NCBI GenBank assembly: GCA_023362775.1
Contig: JALMGJ010000008.1
Coordinates: 38,869,001-38,933,000, forward strand
DNA length: 64,000 nucleotides
Reading direction: 5' to 3'
Source: Charina bottae
Lineage: Eukaryota > Chordata > Lepidosauria > Squamata > Charinaidae
The notes under the pieces were generated by a model. That model saw only the letters and a list, made by a program, of their open reading frames with translations, ran no database searches and was not told where the DNA came from. The first letter of the stretch is position 1. Every line of letters begins with the position of its first letter. This document shows, piece after piece, positions 41,726-52,720 of this stretch. A program made the translations under genes and the position numbers.

Positions 41726-43361
41726 AATCTCTTTTCTATAATGTCAGTTTAGCAAGAGAAAGCACAAGTGAATTCATGTGTCCTCAACTTCCTGTAACAG
41801 AAATAGATGAAAAGCTATTAGATCTTTGAATATTTCCTAAGATCCTATACTTAGAAAATACAGATCAAAGAAATAAGTTGAAAATGGTTTTCAAACTGCA
41901 TTCCTGTGTAGGAAATGCAACTTCAACAATATTAACATAATAATATGTATTGTGCTGAAAATAATAGTGTGCAGTCCAATGAATAGCTAGTTAATGAATT
42001 CATTACACATAGCAAAACATCATTTAAAAATACCGTGAATAATTCTTACATGAATCCTTTCCAAAACCATTTGCAAGATATGAATCATTTTCTAAAATAA
42101 TGGTAGAATTGGCTGATTTCCAGACTGTACATCTGTTCCAAGATTTAAAAGGAAATAAGTTTTACAACAGAGAAAGAAAAAACACTTGATTCATTTTGTA
42201 GGAATTATGTGGAATCTTCTGAGATATCAGAGAGAGAGAAAGAGAAAGAGAGATTGATTCAAAGTGACTGCAAATCCTGCATTGTATTTTAGAGCCTATG
42301 AAATTTTGCAGAAAGCGCACCAGACCTGAGCAGACTTTCTCCCTCCCACCTCCTATATGATTGCGTCCATTTTTGCTGAAAGTCACATCAATTCCTCAGT
42401 AGCTATTGTAAGAGGAAGAGCAAAGTTGCTAATCGTTCACCTGCAGCAAAAGGTAAGGTGTGTGTTTTAGAGGTGTTGCTTTCATGAAAAACAGGGGGGA
42501 AAAACAGACTTTGACCTTTTTGAGCCATGTTGTCTGATTCATTTTTATGTAATGCACAATATGGAAGTATATTAAGAGGTTGTGGAGATCAAGCAGAGCA
42601 GGGCCTTTAATTGGAAGGAAGCTTTCGGGAACATTGCAAGGGTTGAGAGGGGCCTTGACAAGAGGTGCTTGATGGTCCTCACGGAATTCTGGTACTCTAC
42701 CCCAATTTTCTATCTCTTCAGTCTCCCTTCCTGATGCCTCTCCATGTGTGCTCTTTCATATTTCTCCCTGCCTCATTTACCAGACAGGGGCAGTAACACC
42801 TTTTTCTTTTATTCATTTTTTTCTTTAGGACAGGAAGAATTGCAGCAACCACTGCTGAATCTTCTTTAGAAAGAGATGCACATGGTGCAGAATTTGCTTC
42901 ATTGAAACTGAGCACTCTTGACTTCTGCCAGTGGTCCAACCCAAGCAATACTTTTGTGAACCTTTCCTACACAGAGAGAGATGCTGGGTAGGATAGATGG
43001 TCCTTGATATCCAGCACTGATTGATGACTCCTGGTGTTCAGGCCATCTAGAGGCCACCAACCTGAAGAAACCTGCTAAAGAGCAATGGTTGTCCACCTTT
43101 CGTATCTTAAGTCCCACAAGTTACTCTATCAAACAGCCTGGTTCTTCCAAGATAGAAACCAAACACCCACTTTTTCAAAGAGGCCTATATATGTTTATAG
43201 GCATTCTGTTATTATATTTGTCAATTATTATGAATTTTAAGGATATAAAAAAATACATTGGTAATACTGCTATAGCCATAAAATAATGAGTGAGAGCTAA
43301 CTGAGGCTTAGGTCTTTAAACCCTCAATCTACAACTGCCCCAAAAATTCCTCCACTCACAG
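41726..43361. other. Unique AT-rich DNA
   Basis: Only a GA-rich run at 42224-42252 stands out. No coding homology. Confidence 0.45.
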
Positions 43362-43433
43362 CCTTCCTTCCTTCCTTCCTTCCTTCCTTCCTTCCTTCCT
43401 TCCTTCCTTCCTTCCTTCCTTCCTTCCTTCCTT
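43362..43433. repeat. (CCTT)n microsatellite
   Basis: About 18 perfect units; the minus-strand frame through it (43356-43541) encodes EGRK repeats and is not a gene. Confidence 0.95.
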
Positions 43434-43560
43434 TCTTTTTTCTTTCATGTCATTCATTAATTCATGCTTTTTACCATGTGCTCTTCTTACTTTCCAGGTC
43501 ATAAACTTCCAGATTGTATGATCATTACTAGAAGGCTTCATAGTTGCTGACCTCTGCTAC

Positions 43561-43723
43561 AGTAGAGAATAAAGAGGATGACCTTGACAGAGAGAGGGAA
43601 GATCTCTTACAAAGCAACAAAAAAGGAAACATTGCTTGAGTCCAAATGATGAGGGAGGATTACGAAAACATTTCAGACAGACATTCCCCTAATTCACATG
43701 AATATAAGAGGAGGAGGAGAAGC
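43561..43723 (+). mobile_element. Solo LTR, copy C, 5' part
   Basis: Begins AGTAGAGAATAAAGAGGATG (first base mutated from T) after the duplication gctac (43556-43560). Aligns base for base with the first 23 bases of copy A. Interrupted at 43723 by a 2.4 kb CR1; the rest is at 46132-46230. Confidence 0.8.
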
Positions 43724-45936
43724 ATACTCTTGTGCTGCCCCACTCCGCAGGGAGGCAGGACCTATTAGATTGGTCCGCCCCCGGCGACTGATGGACCCAA
43801 TGAGGTTTCAAAAGGAGCTGGGGGTTATACCCGAAGATCTGATGCACGGTCCGGCGGAGGTCCTGGCCGCAGCTTGGAATAAGGAGGCGGCCGGGGCCCT
43901 GGACAGGATTGCGCCTATGCGGCCGCTCTTGCCTCGTTCGACCCGTCACTCCCCGTGGTTCACGGAGGAGTTGAGGGTTTTGAAGAGGGTTAAGAGACGT
44001 CTAGAGCGCCGCTGGAGGAAGATGAGGACTGAATCTGACCGGACACAATCTAGAGCCACTATTAGGGCCTACCTTGTGGCGGTAAGAGAGGCAAAACGTG
44101 AATATTTCTCCGCTCTTATTGCATCCGCAGATTGCCGCCCGACTGCCCTATTTAAGATTACTAGATCTCTCTTGGGTCACGAAGATACGGTGACCCATCT
44201 ACAGGGCCGGTCGGAAGAATTTGCTGAGCATCTGCAGGACAAAATAGCTCAGATTCATTCCAAATTTAACTCTAAGCGTGAAGCACAATCTGGAGAGATG
44301 CCAGAGGTTTGTACTTACCCTGTTATCTGGGAACGGTTTGATTCTGTTGGGCCTGATGAAGTAGACAGGATCCTCCGGATTGTAAACGCCACCACGTGCC
44401 ATCTTGACCCGTGTCCCTCCTGGCTGGTGAAATCAGCTCAGGAGGTTACATGTGGTTGGGTCCAGGGGATGATTAATGCATCCTTGGCAGAGGGGGTGTT
44501 TCCAGCAGTCTTTAAGGAGGCGCTGGTGCACCCCATCCTCAAGAAACCTTCCCTGGACCCCACTGTTCTGAACAATTTCCGTCCTGTCTCCCACCTTCCC
44601 TTTTTGGGAAAGGTGGTTGAGAAGGTGGTGGCGCTGCAACTCCAGAGGATTCTGGATGAAACGTATTATCGACCCCTTTCAGTCAGGTTTTAGGCCGGGA
44701 TATGGGACAGAGACTGCATTGGTCGCGCTTATGGATGATCTCTGGCGGGAGCGGGATGGAGGGAGTGCATCCATTCTCGCTCTCTTGAACCTCTCAGCGG
44801 CTTTCAATACCGTCGACCACGGTATCCTTTTGGAGCAACTCAGGGAGTTGGGGGTGGGCGGTGTAGTTTTGCGCTGGTTTACCTCCTTCCTCCAGGGCCG
44901 CTCACAATCGGTGGTAATAGGAGAGGAGAAATCCGACCCACGGGCCCTTCTTTGTGGGGTGCCGCAGGGTTCGGTTCTCTCTCCTCTCCTATTTAACATC
45001 TACATGAAGCCGCTGGGTGAGATCATCCGTCATCACGGGATGAGGTATCACCAATATGCTGATGATACTCAATTGTATATCTCCATCCCGGTTGAAGTAA
45101 GTGTTGCAGTGGACACCCTATCTCAGTGCCTGGGGGCTGTAGGGGCCTGGATGGGGAACAACAGGCTTCAACTGAACCCTGGTAAGACGGAGTAGCTATG
45201 GATTGATGGCCCCTCGGCCTCCAGGAAGTTATCATCTTTAATTCTGGATGGGGTGGCACTACCCCGTTCAGACTCAGTCCGGAGCTTGGGGGTCCTCCTG
45301 GACTCACGACTCCTGCTCGAAGAGCAGGTGGCAGTCGTGGCCAGGAGGGCCTTTGCACAGCTTCGGCTTGTGCGCCAGTTGCGCCCCTTCCTGGATCGAG
45401 AGGCCCTCCGAATAGTCACTCATGCCCTTGTCATCTCTCATATAGATTATTGCAACACACTCTACATGGGGCTACCCTTGAAGAGTATCCGGAAGATTCA
45501 GCTGGTCCAAAATGCAGCCGCTCAAGTGGTTATGGGTGCGAGAAGATCAGCACATGTAACACCACTGCTCCGCGAGCTGCATTGGGTACCAGTTTGCTTC
45601 TGGGTCCAATTCAAGGTGTTGGTTATCACCTTTAAAGCCCTACATGGCATGGGGCCAGGCTATCTGAGGGACCGTCTCATCCTGATTGCATCTACCCGCC
45701 CCACCCAGTCATGCAGGGAGGGCATGCTGCGGACCCCGTCAACAAAGGAATTCCATCTAGCGGGGTCCAGGAGGCGTGCCTTCTCTGCGATAGCGCCCAC
45801 CCTGTGGAACATCCTGCCCCCAGAGGTGAGGCAGGCGCCCTCCCTCCTGGCCTTTAGGAAGTCCCTAAAAACCTGGTTCTGCCGCCTGGCATGGGACAAA
45901 GGTAGAGATAGTTCCTCCTGGGGGTGGTTAGTTTAA
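43698..45936 (+). pseudogene. CR1 ORF2 reverse transcriptase (broken in three)
   Basis: Frame 43698-44693 covers the pre-RT region and RT start (HSPWFTEELRVLKRVKRRLE, LKKPSLDPTVLNNFRPVSHL). A frame change near 44670 leads into 44617-45195: FQSGFRPGYGTETALVALMD, LLNLSAAFNTVDHGILLEQL (motif A, first Asp as Asn, second kept as Asn-Thr), LLCGVPQGSVLSPLLFNIYM, YHQYADDTQLYIS (catalytic box), LQLNPGKTE then TAG. The C-terminal domain reads on in 45253-45936 (ISHIDYCNTLYMGLPLKSIR, TPLLRELHWVPVCFW, APTLWNILPPEVR, FRKSLKTWFCRLAWDKG). Useful as the sibling that reveals the mutations in the 13 kb copy. Confidence 0.9.
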
Positions 45937-46131
45937 TAATAACCTCCTTTTCAGATCCTACCATCCTCTGGATTTTTATATTCTTATTTATTGTACTGTT
46001 TATTGTATTCTAATGATTATTGATTTTTAATTTTAATTTTAACATTTATTGTAAACCGCCCAGAGTCTACCGTGGTAGAGATGGGCGGTGATAAATTTGA
46101 TTAATAAATAAATAAATAAATAAATAAATAA
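43724..46131 (+). mobile_element. CR1-like LINE inserted in solo LTR
   Basis: 5'-truncated CR1 starting just after the endonuclease (CAAPLRREAGPIRLVRPRRL) and ending in the GTAAACCGCCCAGAGTC...GAGATGGGCGGTGATAAAT 3' end with an AAAT tail (46104-46131). The short repeat atactc at both borders (43725-43730 and 46131-46136) may be the TSD. It belongs to the same family as the copy at 12468-15617 and is about as well preserved. Confidence 0.92.
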
Positions 46132-46230
46132 TACTCAGTCTTGCAAGATTATGTTACTATTGCCAATCTCAGTAAAAGTAATTTTCTGTAGAGTCTATTT
46201 CTTGGTTTGGCCTGCCCCGTAGGACTGGCA
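46132..46230 (+). mobile_element. Solo LTR, copy C, 3' part
   Basis: TCTTGCAAGATTATGTTACT, AGTAAAAGTAATTTTCTGTA and the end TAGGACTGGCA, followed by gctac (46231-46235), the partner of 43556-43560. Matches the last 100 bases of copy B. Confidence 0.78.
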
Positions 46231-46235
46231 GCTAC

Positions 46236-46716
46236 CCATCCAAGGTTCAATTGAGACTTTCAAATGAAGCCTTTTAGTAAGATAAAGGAGGTGTAGACTA
46301 GGTTCCCAGCCTTCTTTGCTTTCATGCCACATGCAATATTCCCTGCTAACAATAAGAACAGTATCAATCAATTGGGTCACATTTTGGGCAGTATGCCATA
46401 AGTGCAACCATGCCCCGTTTTATCCCAGGCATTCTCATTCTATTCAGTCAGAATGCTACTCAAAACTTATCCTACTCTAGCAATCTAGATGTAGATTGGT
46501 ATTTAAGTATTAATAAGGAAATACTTTTTAAAAAAACAGATATTTTTAAGCTGATTTTGATTGTGTGACTCACTGGAAAAGCTCTTACATAATCAACTTC
46601 TTGTTCATATATTGTACATTATATATGGGATTTTCCCCATTAGAATAAGATTTGAATTTCAGTTCATCCACAGTTGAAGCTGGTTGGTGTGGACAGCTCT
46701 GAATTTGATTATAACT
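46236..46716. other. Unique DNA
   Basis: No recognised repeat or coding homology. Confidence 0.45.
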
Positions 46717-46730
46717 CTATTGTATAGCTT

Positions 46731-47218
46731 CCAATCAAATCAAATCAATTTATTACGGTCACTGACCAGTACAAGTTGGAATTTTACAAAGTAAACACAT
46801 TGGGCTTTAAAATATAAACCCTCTGATTTGAAATAGTTTTAAATCTAATTTAACAAGTCCCAATTAAATATTAAAATGCATTTAGATCACGATGTAAATG
46901 AGCCCCTTATCAAATTTAAAAACAGTCTTATTCATTTACATTATCATGACTAATATTCTCTGTTGTACATAATTTTAAAAATATAAAATACAAATATTAA
47001 AATGAGTGATACAAAAATAAAATATCATATATAATATATATACCACTTAAAATTATTACAAGGAATACCATATTACATTTTCAAATCATAGTCTGGCGTA
47101 TCTTCATGGCAGCTGCACAGAATCTGGCTACTTGTGCTGTAACAGTTGGATATTCATCTATAAGTAGCATTTGCATAGAGACTATATCTTGCCGCCTAGG
47201 ATATTTATTGATCAGAGG
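46731..47218 (-). mobile_element. Unclassified LINE 3' end, 488 bp, with 14 bp TSD
   Basis: Flanked by the exact repeat ctattgtatagctt (46717-46730 and 47219-47232). The minus strand ends in AATAAATTGATTTGATTTGA, a short ATTTG-type tail and not poly-A. At its upstream end a frame reads RRQDIVSMQMLLIDEYPTVT, AQVARFCAAAMKIRQTMI and a stop (about 47205-47090), then a 3' UTR. The VARFCxAAxKIR ending recalls LINE proteins of the same kind as the fragment at 60434-60770. The clade is uncertain. Confidence 0.75.
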
Positions 47219-47232
47219 CTATTGTATAGCTT

Positions 47233-48589
47233 GAGGTTGGAGATCAAGTAGACTCCTTAATAAGAGAAGGGTGCTACTCAATAATAGAATATGAAGTGGG
47301 GTGGGGTGGGAGTATTTATGCAGCAAGGACCAGGTTAAATTCCTAATGTCTCCAGATAAGGCTGAAAGAAGTCTCATTAGAAACAATAGTAACAATCTTG
47401 TAAGTCTGAGTGTGCTTCTCCTCCTCCTCCAGATCAGGCTGAAGGAAGTCTCATTAGAAACCCCGAGAGATCAAAAAGGACCAAAGTGGAGAAACGTTAC
47501 TCTGTCAAGAGTCATAGTCCTTCCTGTGTAGTCCAGTTTTCCAAAGTAGGTGGGAGAACTATGTATAAACAAGCTATGAATTGTGTTTATTTTCTTCAAA
47601 GTCACTTTATGCATTTACCTGCCCAGGTTCACTTTGAGCACTCAGGTAGAACCATTGCCACTTTGAAGGAAAGAGCCTGTAAGCAAAATGGCTGATCTCA
47701 AATGAATGTTCCTTGTAGGCTCTTCTTCTGCTGTTGGTGTTAGGTCCTTCCTCCTACCGCCCTCACTAGTTCTTTTTAAAATTATGGAATAGGCCATTCA
47801 AAAGCTCCGCTGTGAATATGTGAGAAACAATTTGCTCAGCTCCTGATAAGAGACACCAGTGTAGTGGTGGGTGGTAGGTGACAACTCTGTGTGTGTGTGT
47901 GTGTGTGTGTTGTGATATATATATCACAACAAGGTCAGGAGAAACATTTTCCTTTGAAATGAAAAAGGAGGCAAAAACAAGAATTTTAATAACAGACTTG
48001 ACACAAGAGCAGTGTAATACCGGCATGAATTACGCTTGGTAGTAAGCTTTTATTGGCAACCACAGATTGCTTTGTTCCTGTTCCTGACATAATATTCAAG
48101 GCAGGGTTTATGTTTGCCCAGAACTTGGTGGCTGTTTGCTCAAGTCCATGCAAATCAAAGACTTGATTTATGCACGGTTCCATTGGAGGGTGGAACATTA
48201 CATTTAATTTTGTAAAGGATGCTGGAGGTTCCACAATGCCCTGGACTGACATTGTGAACTAGGCAGAAAAGTGCACAGGAATTCATTACTGTTTCCAATA
48301 TGCGAAAATGTTGCATTTGAATGAAACATTTGTCTCTTGTCAGAAAGGAGTAATGTCTGCTCTTTGTGTGCATGTACACAGACACACAAAATACCTCCCA
48401 TCTCCCCTTTTGGTTTTATTGTCAATTCAGCAAACTGGATGTCTGGATTATGGATGTAACTTCTTGGAGAACAGAAGAATTAAGAATTGGTAGATAAGAA
48501 CCAGCTAGCAACTTGGAGTGCTGCCCTCAGGGATTAAGTTGATTATCTCAGCACAACCTTGTTGGACCACCGGTCTACCTAGCACACTA
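47233..48589. other. Unique DNA with small repeats
   Basis: Contains a 33 bp near-duplicate (47352-47384 and 47429-47461), a (GT)n run (47889-47909) and the 20 bp palindrome ttgtgatatatatatcacaa (47910-47929). No coding homology. Confidence 0.5.
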
Positions 48590-48735
48590 CTCTCTTGGCC
48601 AAAGCTAGTCCTCCAGTTGTTGCTGGGGGCTCCAGTTCCATCAGCCACAGGTAGGATGGATAATTGCCAGGGATTGTAGAAGCTGTAGCTTGATAAGACC
48701 CACTAGACCACGTGTTGCCCATCCCTGGGTCTATC
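48590..48735. mobile_element. MITE remnant
   Basis: Decayed palindromic element: AGTCCTCCAGTTGTTGCTGG...GGGATTGTAGAAGCTGTAGC...GTGTTGCCCATCCCTGG, similar to the type at 8366. The CCCATCCCTGG end is of the hAT CAGGGATGGGCAAC kind. No TSD recognised. Confidence 0.4.
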
Positions 48736-48852
48736 TTGATAAGAAGTACCTCTTCAGAGTCTTTCATGTCTTTCTCACTGCTTCCCAAGTAGAGGCATTC
48801 TTTAAAAGGTGGAAATGGCTAACACGTAGTTAATGTGATAAAGCTGCAAGTA

Positions 48853-49010
48853 CAGGTAGTTCTCACTTAACAACCATTCGTTTAGTGACAGTTTGAACTT
48901 ACAACGGTACTGAAAAAACTGACTTATGACCGGTCCTCAAACTTACAACCATTGCAGCGTCACCACAGTCACATAATCATGATTTGGGCGCTTGGTGACC
49001 GGTTCACAGT
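48853..49010. mobile_element. Pogo/Tigger-type MITE, left half
   Basis: After a TA (48851-48852), CAGGTAGTTCTCACTTAACA, ACCATTCGTTTAGTGACAGT and ACTTACAACGGTACTG match the left half of the complete copy at 61825-62230 step by step. The right half is missing, replaced by the L1 3' end from 49011. Confidence 0.75.
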
Positions 49011-49690
49011 TATTTATTTATTTATTTTTATAAGAATTTTATTAAGTTTGAAACAAAGATAAAAACTACAAAAATGAAAAAAAACCACAAAAAGAAAAAA
49101 AACTAAAATGTGTGAAACACAAGAAAAAGAATTTTAAAGATTACATAAAGAAGTGACTTCCGTCTTTCAACAACAAGAATATACAACAATTTCCATAATC
49201 AATCCCTTACTCTATATCAAACCAAGATCACATTATTTCTATAAATCATTCCATTAACACATTATAAAAATCACTAAATACAATTTCTCCTTCCCCTTAT
49301 ATTAAAAAAAAAGAAAAATATATAAACCTCCAAATCAATTTCCCCCCCAAAACAACATTCATTCAATTATTTCCTTCCTACCACTATTCTATACATTTCT
49401 ATCCACTACAATAAAAATCAAATTATAAAAACATATAAATTGTCTATTTTTATAATTAATAATACTATAACAATCTTAACCCTATTAAACCTAAAACCAA
49501 GCAATTATTATTATACCTTATAAATCTTAAAAATCAAACAAATCTTAAAAGCAATCCAGTAAATCTTAATCCAAATCATTAAAGAAAAATAGAATCATAC
49601 AAGCCTTAATATCAATCCAGATAAATATTTTTAAATCTTTACCCAACTTCAAAATATACTAAAGCAATTACATATATCCAACAAAGGAAG
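49011..49690 (-). mobile_element. L1 3' UTR-like A/T-rich tail
   Basis: Starts with TTATTTATTTATTTATTTTT and ATAAGAATTTTATTAAGTTT, then A-rich plus-strand text with short C-rich spacers (AAGAAGTGACTTCCGTCTTT). Composition and the gacttcc block resemble the L1 3' UTR at 37490-37820 (GACTTCCTGTTTCTTCTTTG). No ORF is preserved, so this is a compositional call. Confidence 0.5.
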
Positions 49691-50022
49691 CACAGCAAGG
49701 TCAAGGATGTCCTGGTGTTGGTCCTGTTAAGGCACAACCACAACAAGTAGCATCCTGGATAGCTCCCTGTGACACAGCAGGTGGAGAGCTACGCAAGCTC
49801 CAGTGATGCTTCAGCAAAAGGCAAATGCCAACTGCATTTTCCACAGAACTTCCACTTCATCTTAATGGCTAGCTTTGCCTCTGTTGAGCAAAACATTTCA
49901 GTGAGAAGCCTATCCTGTTGCACACGTGATTCTAAAAACACAGGAGGTTGTGTTTCCACTGAGGCTTCTGGGTTCCCATCCTTAAAATACAGAAAGCATA
50001 ATATAGCTTCCTCAGGCTAGAG
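49691..50022. other. Unique DNA
   Basis: No recognised element or coding homology. Confidence 0.4.
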
Positions 50023-50099
50023 CAGTGTTTTTCAAACTGGGCAACTGTCTGGGAGTTGAAGTCCACATATCTTAAAGTTGCCCAGTTTGGAAAACACTG
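50023..50099. mobile_element. 77 bp palindromic hAT-like MITE
   Basis: CAGTGTTTTTCAAACTGGGC AAC at the left pairs with GTTGCCCAGTTTGGAAAACA CTG at the right. The flanking octamers ggctagag and agatagag agree at 6 of 8 positions. Only the inverted ends and a short tgggagttgaagtccacat core remain. Confidence 0.7.
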
Positions 50100-51255
50100 A
50101 GATAGAGAATACTGGAAAATGCATCTTACCTTCTACTGAGGCGTTCTGGAAAGTGAATAGAGCTGGGGCAAGGTCTGACAGCAAACTCCTCTTCCAATTC
50201 TGACACCAGTTCTGAATCCATGGCTTCCACTGATGTGGTTTTAACTTTGGATCACAACTGTCACAGAATTGGAGGGGAAAGTCCACATACAGTCAAGAGA
50301 GGGCTCATATTATGAAGAGAAAGGGGAGCGTGAATGTCATGGTTACCAGTCCTTTTACTATTTTACCCCAGTCATGATCCTCCTTTCTAAACAGTGGCTA
50401 AGGTATCTTCCATAAAGGATAGCCCCACTATATTGTTGGATTGTAAACATATTCTTACATTTCTGTATATATAAATACAAATATATTTCATATTCATATA
50501 TTAGAAACATTTGCACTTGCATTATGGCTCTGAAACCATTTTGTATTTCCTTGAAGAGTTTTGTTAACTTTCTTACCCTTCCTTTCCCTTTCCAAAGGTG
50601 GCAAACATTCAAGATGGCATGTACATATCATACAATAAAGATTATATGGTAAACAACAAACAACCTCACCTTTCTTCTTGTATGTACTCAACTTAGAAAA
50701 CAAACACAAAACTTACACAACTACAGGAAGTGCAAATAACTGGACACATGGCACGATCAAATCCCATGTCCAACTATTCACAGTAAATAACAGAAAGGGT
50801 TGCATAGCCAAAAAGTTGGAAGAGCCACAACCTGGCCAGAGCTATGGATCTCCAAAAATTCGAAGCATTCCCTTACTGTGGAGAAATTTAGTTCCGTAAA
50901 GGGACAGACTCACATTTAACTCCTAAAGGGACAAACTGACATACATACATACATACATACATACATACATACATACATACATACATACATACATACTTTC
51001 ACAGACTTTCCCTCTTCAGCCCAAGACAGATGTTCATGTTATACACACATACATAGACATACACAAACACACAACCTGCACCATTTCCCTGAACAAATAT
51101 AGATAGAAATGTACAGACTAATACTTAACAAACAGAAAACATTTTGGTTACAGATACTTACACAAATATTTGAGCTTAACTGGCATGATCATGTTGTAAG
51201 TGTTTTAAAAGTCTTAAGTTTCCCATAGTGGAAAGTACCCAAGCTTGACCAGGGT
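50100..51255. other. Unique DNA with (TACA)n; possible ERV remnant
   Basis: (ATAC)n microsatellite at 50938-50996. At 51190-51245 the minus strand reads LGTFHYGKLKTFK, reminiscent of MGTFHCEKWKLLK in the adjacent gag fragment, so part of this stretch may be a duplicated or continued gag remnant. No LTR recognised. Confidence 0.4.
50938..50996. repeat. (TACA)n microsatellite
   Basis: About 14 perfect tetranucleotide units, followed by looser CA/ACAT-rich sequence to 51090. Confidence 0.95.
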
Positions 51256-51600
51256 TCACCTGACCACCTGGAGACTTCCCAACGAAGGTTGGGAATCAGG
51301 AGCACTGGCAATTGAGGGTGGGTCTGCAATCTCATTCCAGCAATGCCAATAGGATAATTGATCAGGGTTATTTCTTTTCAGCTGAAGTTTAAGAAGCTTC
51401 CATTTCTCACAGTGAAATGTACCCATAGGAGGCCAGATTGCATTACCACTTGTGTCTAAATATTGGGTCCATTCTATACATAGCTCACGTGCACGTCTTT
51501 TCTTCATTCCTGGCTGGGTGGGCAAAATCCCCTTATCCCAAGCCTTCAACAACGCCCCTAAGGGGGAAGATGGGGGTACCGTCGACTTAGTATTCCCCAT
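51256..51600 (-). pseudogene. Endogenous retrovirus gag (matrix) N-terminal fragment
   Basis: Old retroviral remnant. The minus-strand frame starting at 51600 begins Met-Gly (MGNTKST), the N-myristoylation context of retroviral matrix proteins. A PPSSPLGALLKAW block and WP..GTF..EKW follow, which fits the matrix fold of gamma/epsilon-like retroviruses. The frame ends after about 115 codons at 51256; capsid and nucleocapsid are not visible. In-frame codons extend upstream to 51627, but the Met-Gly start is the likely native one. It lies downstream (same strand) of an integrase piece, the wrong order for one intact provirus. Confidence 0.7.
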
Positions 51601-52079
51601 AACCACTCGTGTCCCTAAGCATGGCACCGGTGCCCATCGGATTTGGGGTGTGTCTAAACACCCAGAGACTCCCTATTAGAGTACCGACCCTCTGCGCGCT
51701 TCCAAGTCTTCAATTACTTATTCACCTTTTTCTACTTTTAGCTCACAAGCAGTAATTGCCCAGTTATAGTTCATTCATGCATTCAATCACAACCTGTCTG
51801 GGCATGCGTATCGCCCTGGTCCCACTGGCTATCCAAGTTACTCTGGTCAACGCCCAAAAGAGCTAGCAGAGGCCCAGGGGCGTCTTGAACCAGTTTGACA
51901 CACAGCCCTTGTTGACAGTCGGGTTTTATAAAATGAATCAAGCACACACATTCTCTGGGCTTATAAAAGGAATAAAATTTTCAGGTACTCACCCACTGTG
52001 GAGTTGTCCTAGGTTCATGCAATCAGCTGGCATAAAAAACCCAAAGTTCCCTTTACTACCCTCTGGGCGGTCCCACAGG
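51601..52079 (-). other. Noncoding ERV-associated stretch
   Basis: Lies between the integrase piece and the gag start on the minus strand. It would correspond to a leader, LTR or deleted region. It includes a TTATAAAACCCGACTG block (minus strand, near 51930) that could be a promoter TATA region. I could not define LTR ends or a primer-binding site. Confidence 0.4.
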
Positions 52080-52685
52080 AAAATTAAAACCCTCTGGGCA
52101 AATGGCCCGGTGCCGGCAGGGCGTGTTATCCCCCTGGGACCCACTCCATTGGGTTAGCTCAGTAAAACATCTGGGGTGCCAAAAAGCAACTCAAACGGGG
52201 ATAATCCCACATCTTTTCAAGGTCGGGTACATAAGTGAAATAAAGCGATAGGCAATACCTGGGGCCACTTTAAATGCGTCTCCTGGCATAATTTTCCTAG
52301 CAATGTCTTGAGTTCCCTGTAGCCCGTTCCACTCCCCACCCTGAAGATTGAGAATGATAAGGGACATGCAAGTTCTGTGTGATGCCTAAAGCTTGCAGGA
52401 TGTGAGTAATCACGTGTGCCAAGTGTTGGCCACGGTCCATATCTAAGACAGAGGATGCCGTATCGGGGAACGATGTGCTTCAGCAGGTGTCTTGCAGTTT
52501 CAATTGCGGTAGCATGTCGACAAGGGAAGGCTTCAATCCAGTGTGTAAGTTGGTCTCTGCAAACAAGTACATGTTCAAAGCCATTTGCCTTGGGTAATTG
52601 AATATAATCTAGCTGTAATTTTTTTTTCCAAAAGGTCTTTGGGCCCAGGGTCTCCCTTCCTTATGGATCTTTCCAACAATCCAAC
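52080..52685 (-). pseudogene. Endogenous retrovirus pol (integrase) fragment, frameshifted
   Basis: Minus strand from 52682: GPKTFWKKKLQLDYIQLPKA (first catalytic Asp region), HVLVCRDQLTHWIEAFPCRH and ARHLLKHIVPRYGI. Near 52440 the homology moves to another frame (VLDMDRGQHLAHVI, second Asp region; LHVPYHSQSSGWGVER with the Glu region), then again (LLGKLCQETHLKWPQVLPIA, GLSPFELLFGTP). These are the DDE core and C-terminal region of a retroviral integrase. At least two frameshifts and later stops make it a pseudogene. No RT, RNase H or env recognised. Truncated at the BovB insertion side. Confidence 0.8.
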
Positions 52686-52720
52686 AATCCAACAATATAA
52701 CTCAAGCAATGAACAGGGGT

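Noticed and set aside
43356..43541. Frame with EGRK repeats
   Set aside because: Translation of the (CCTT)n microsatellite.
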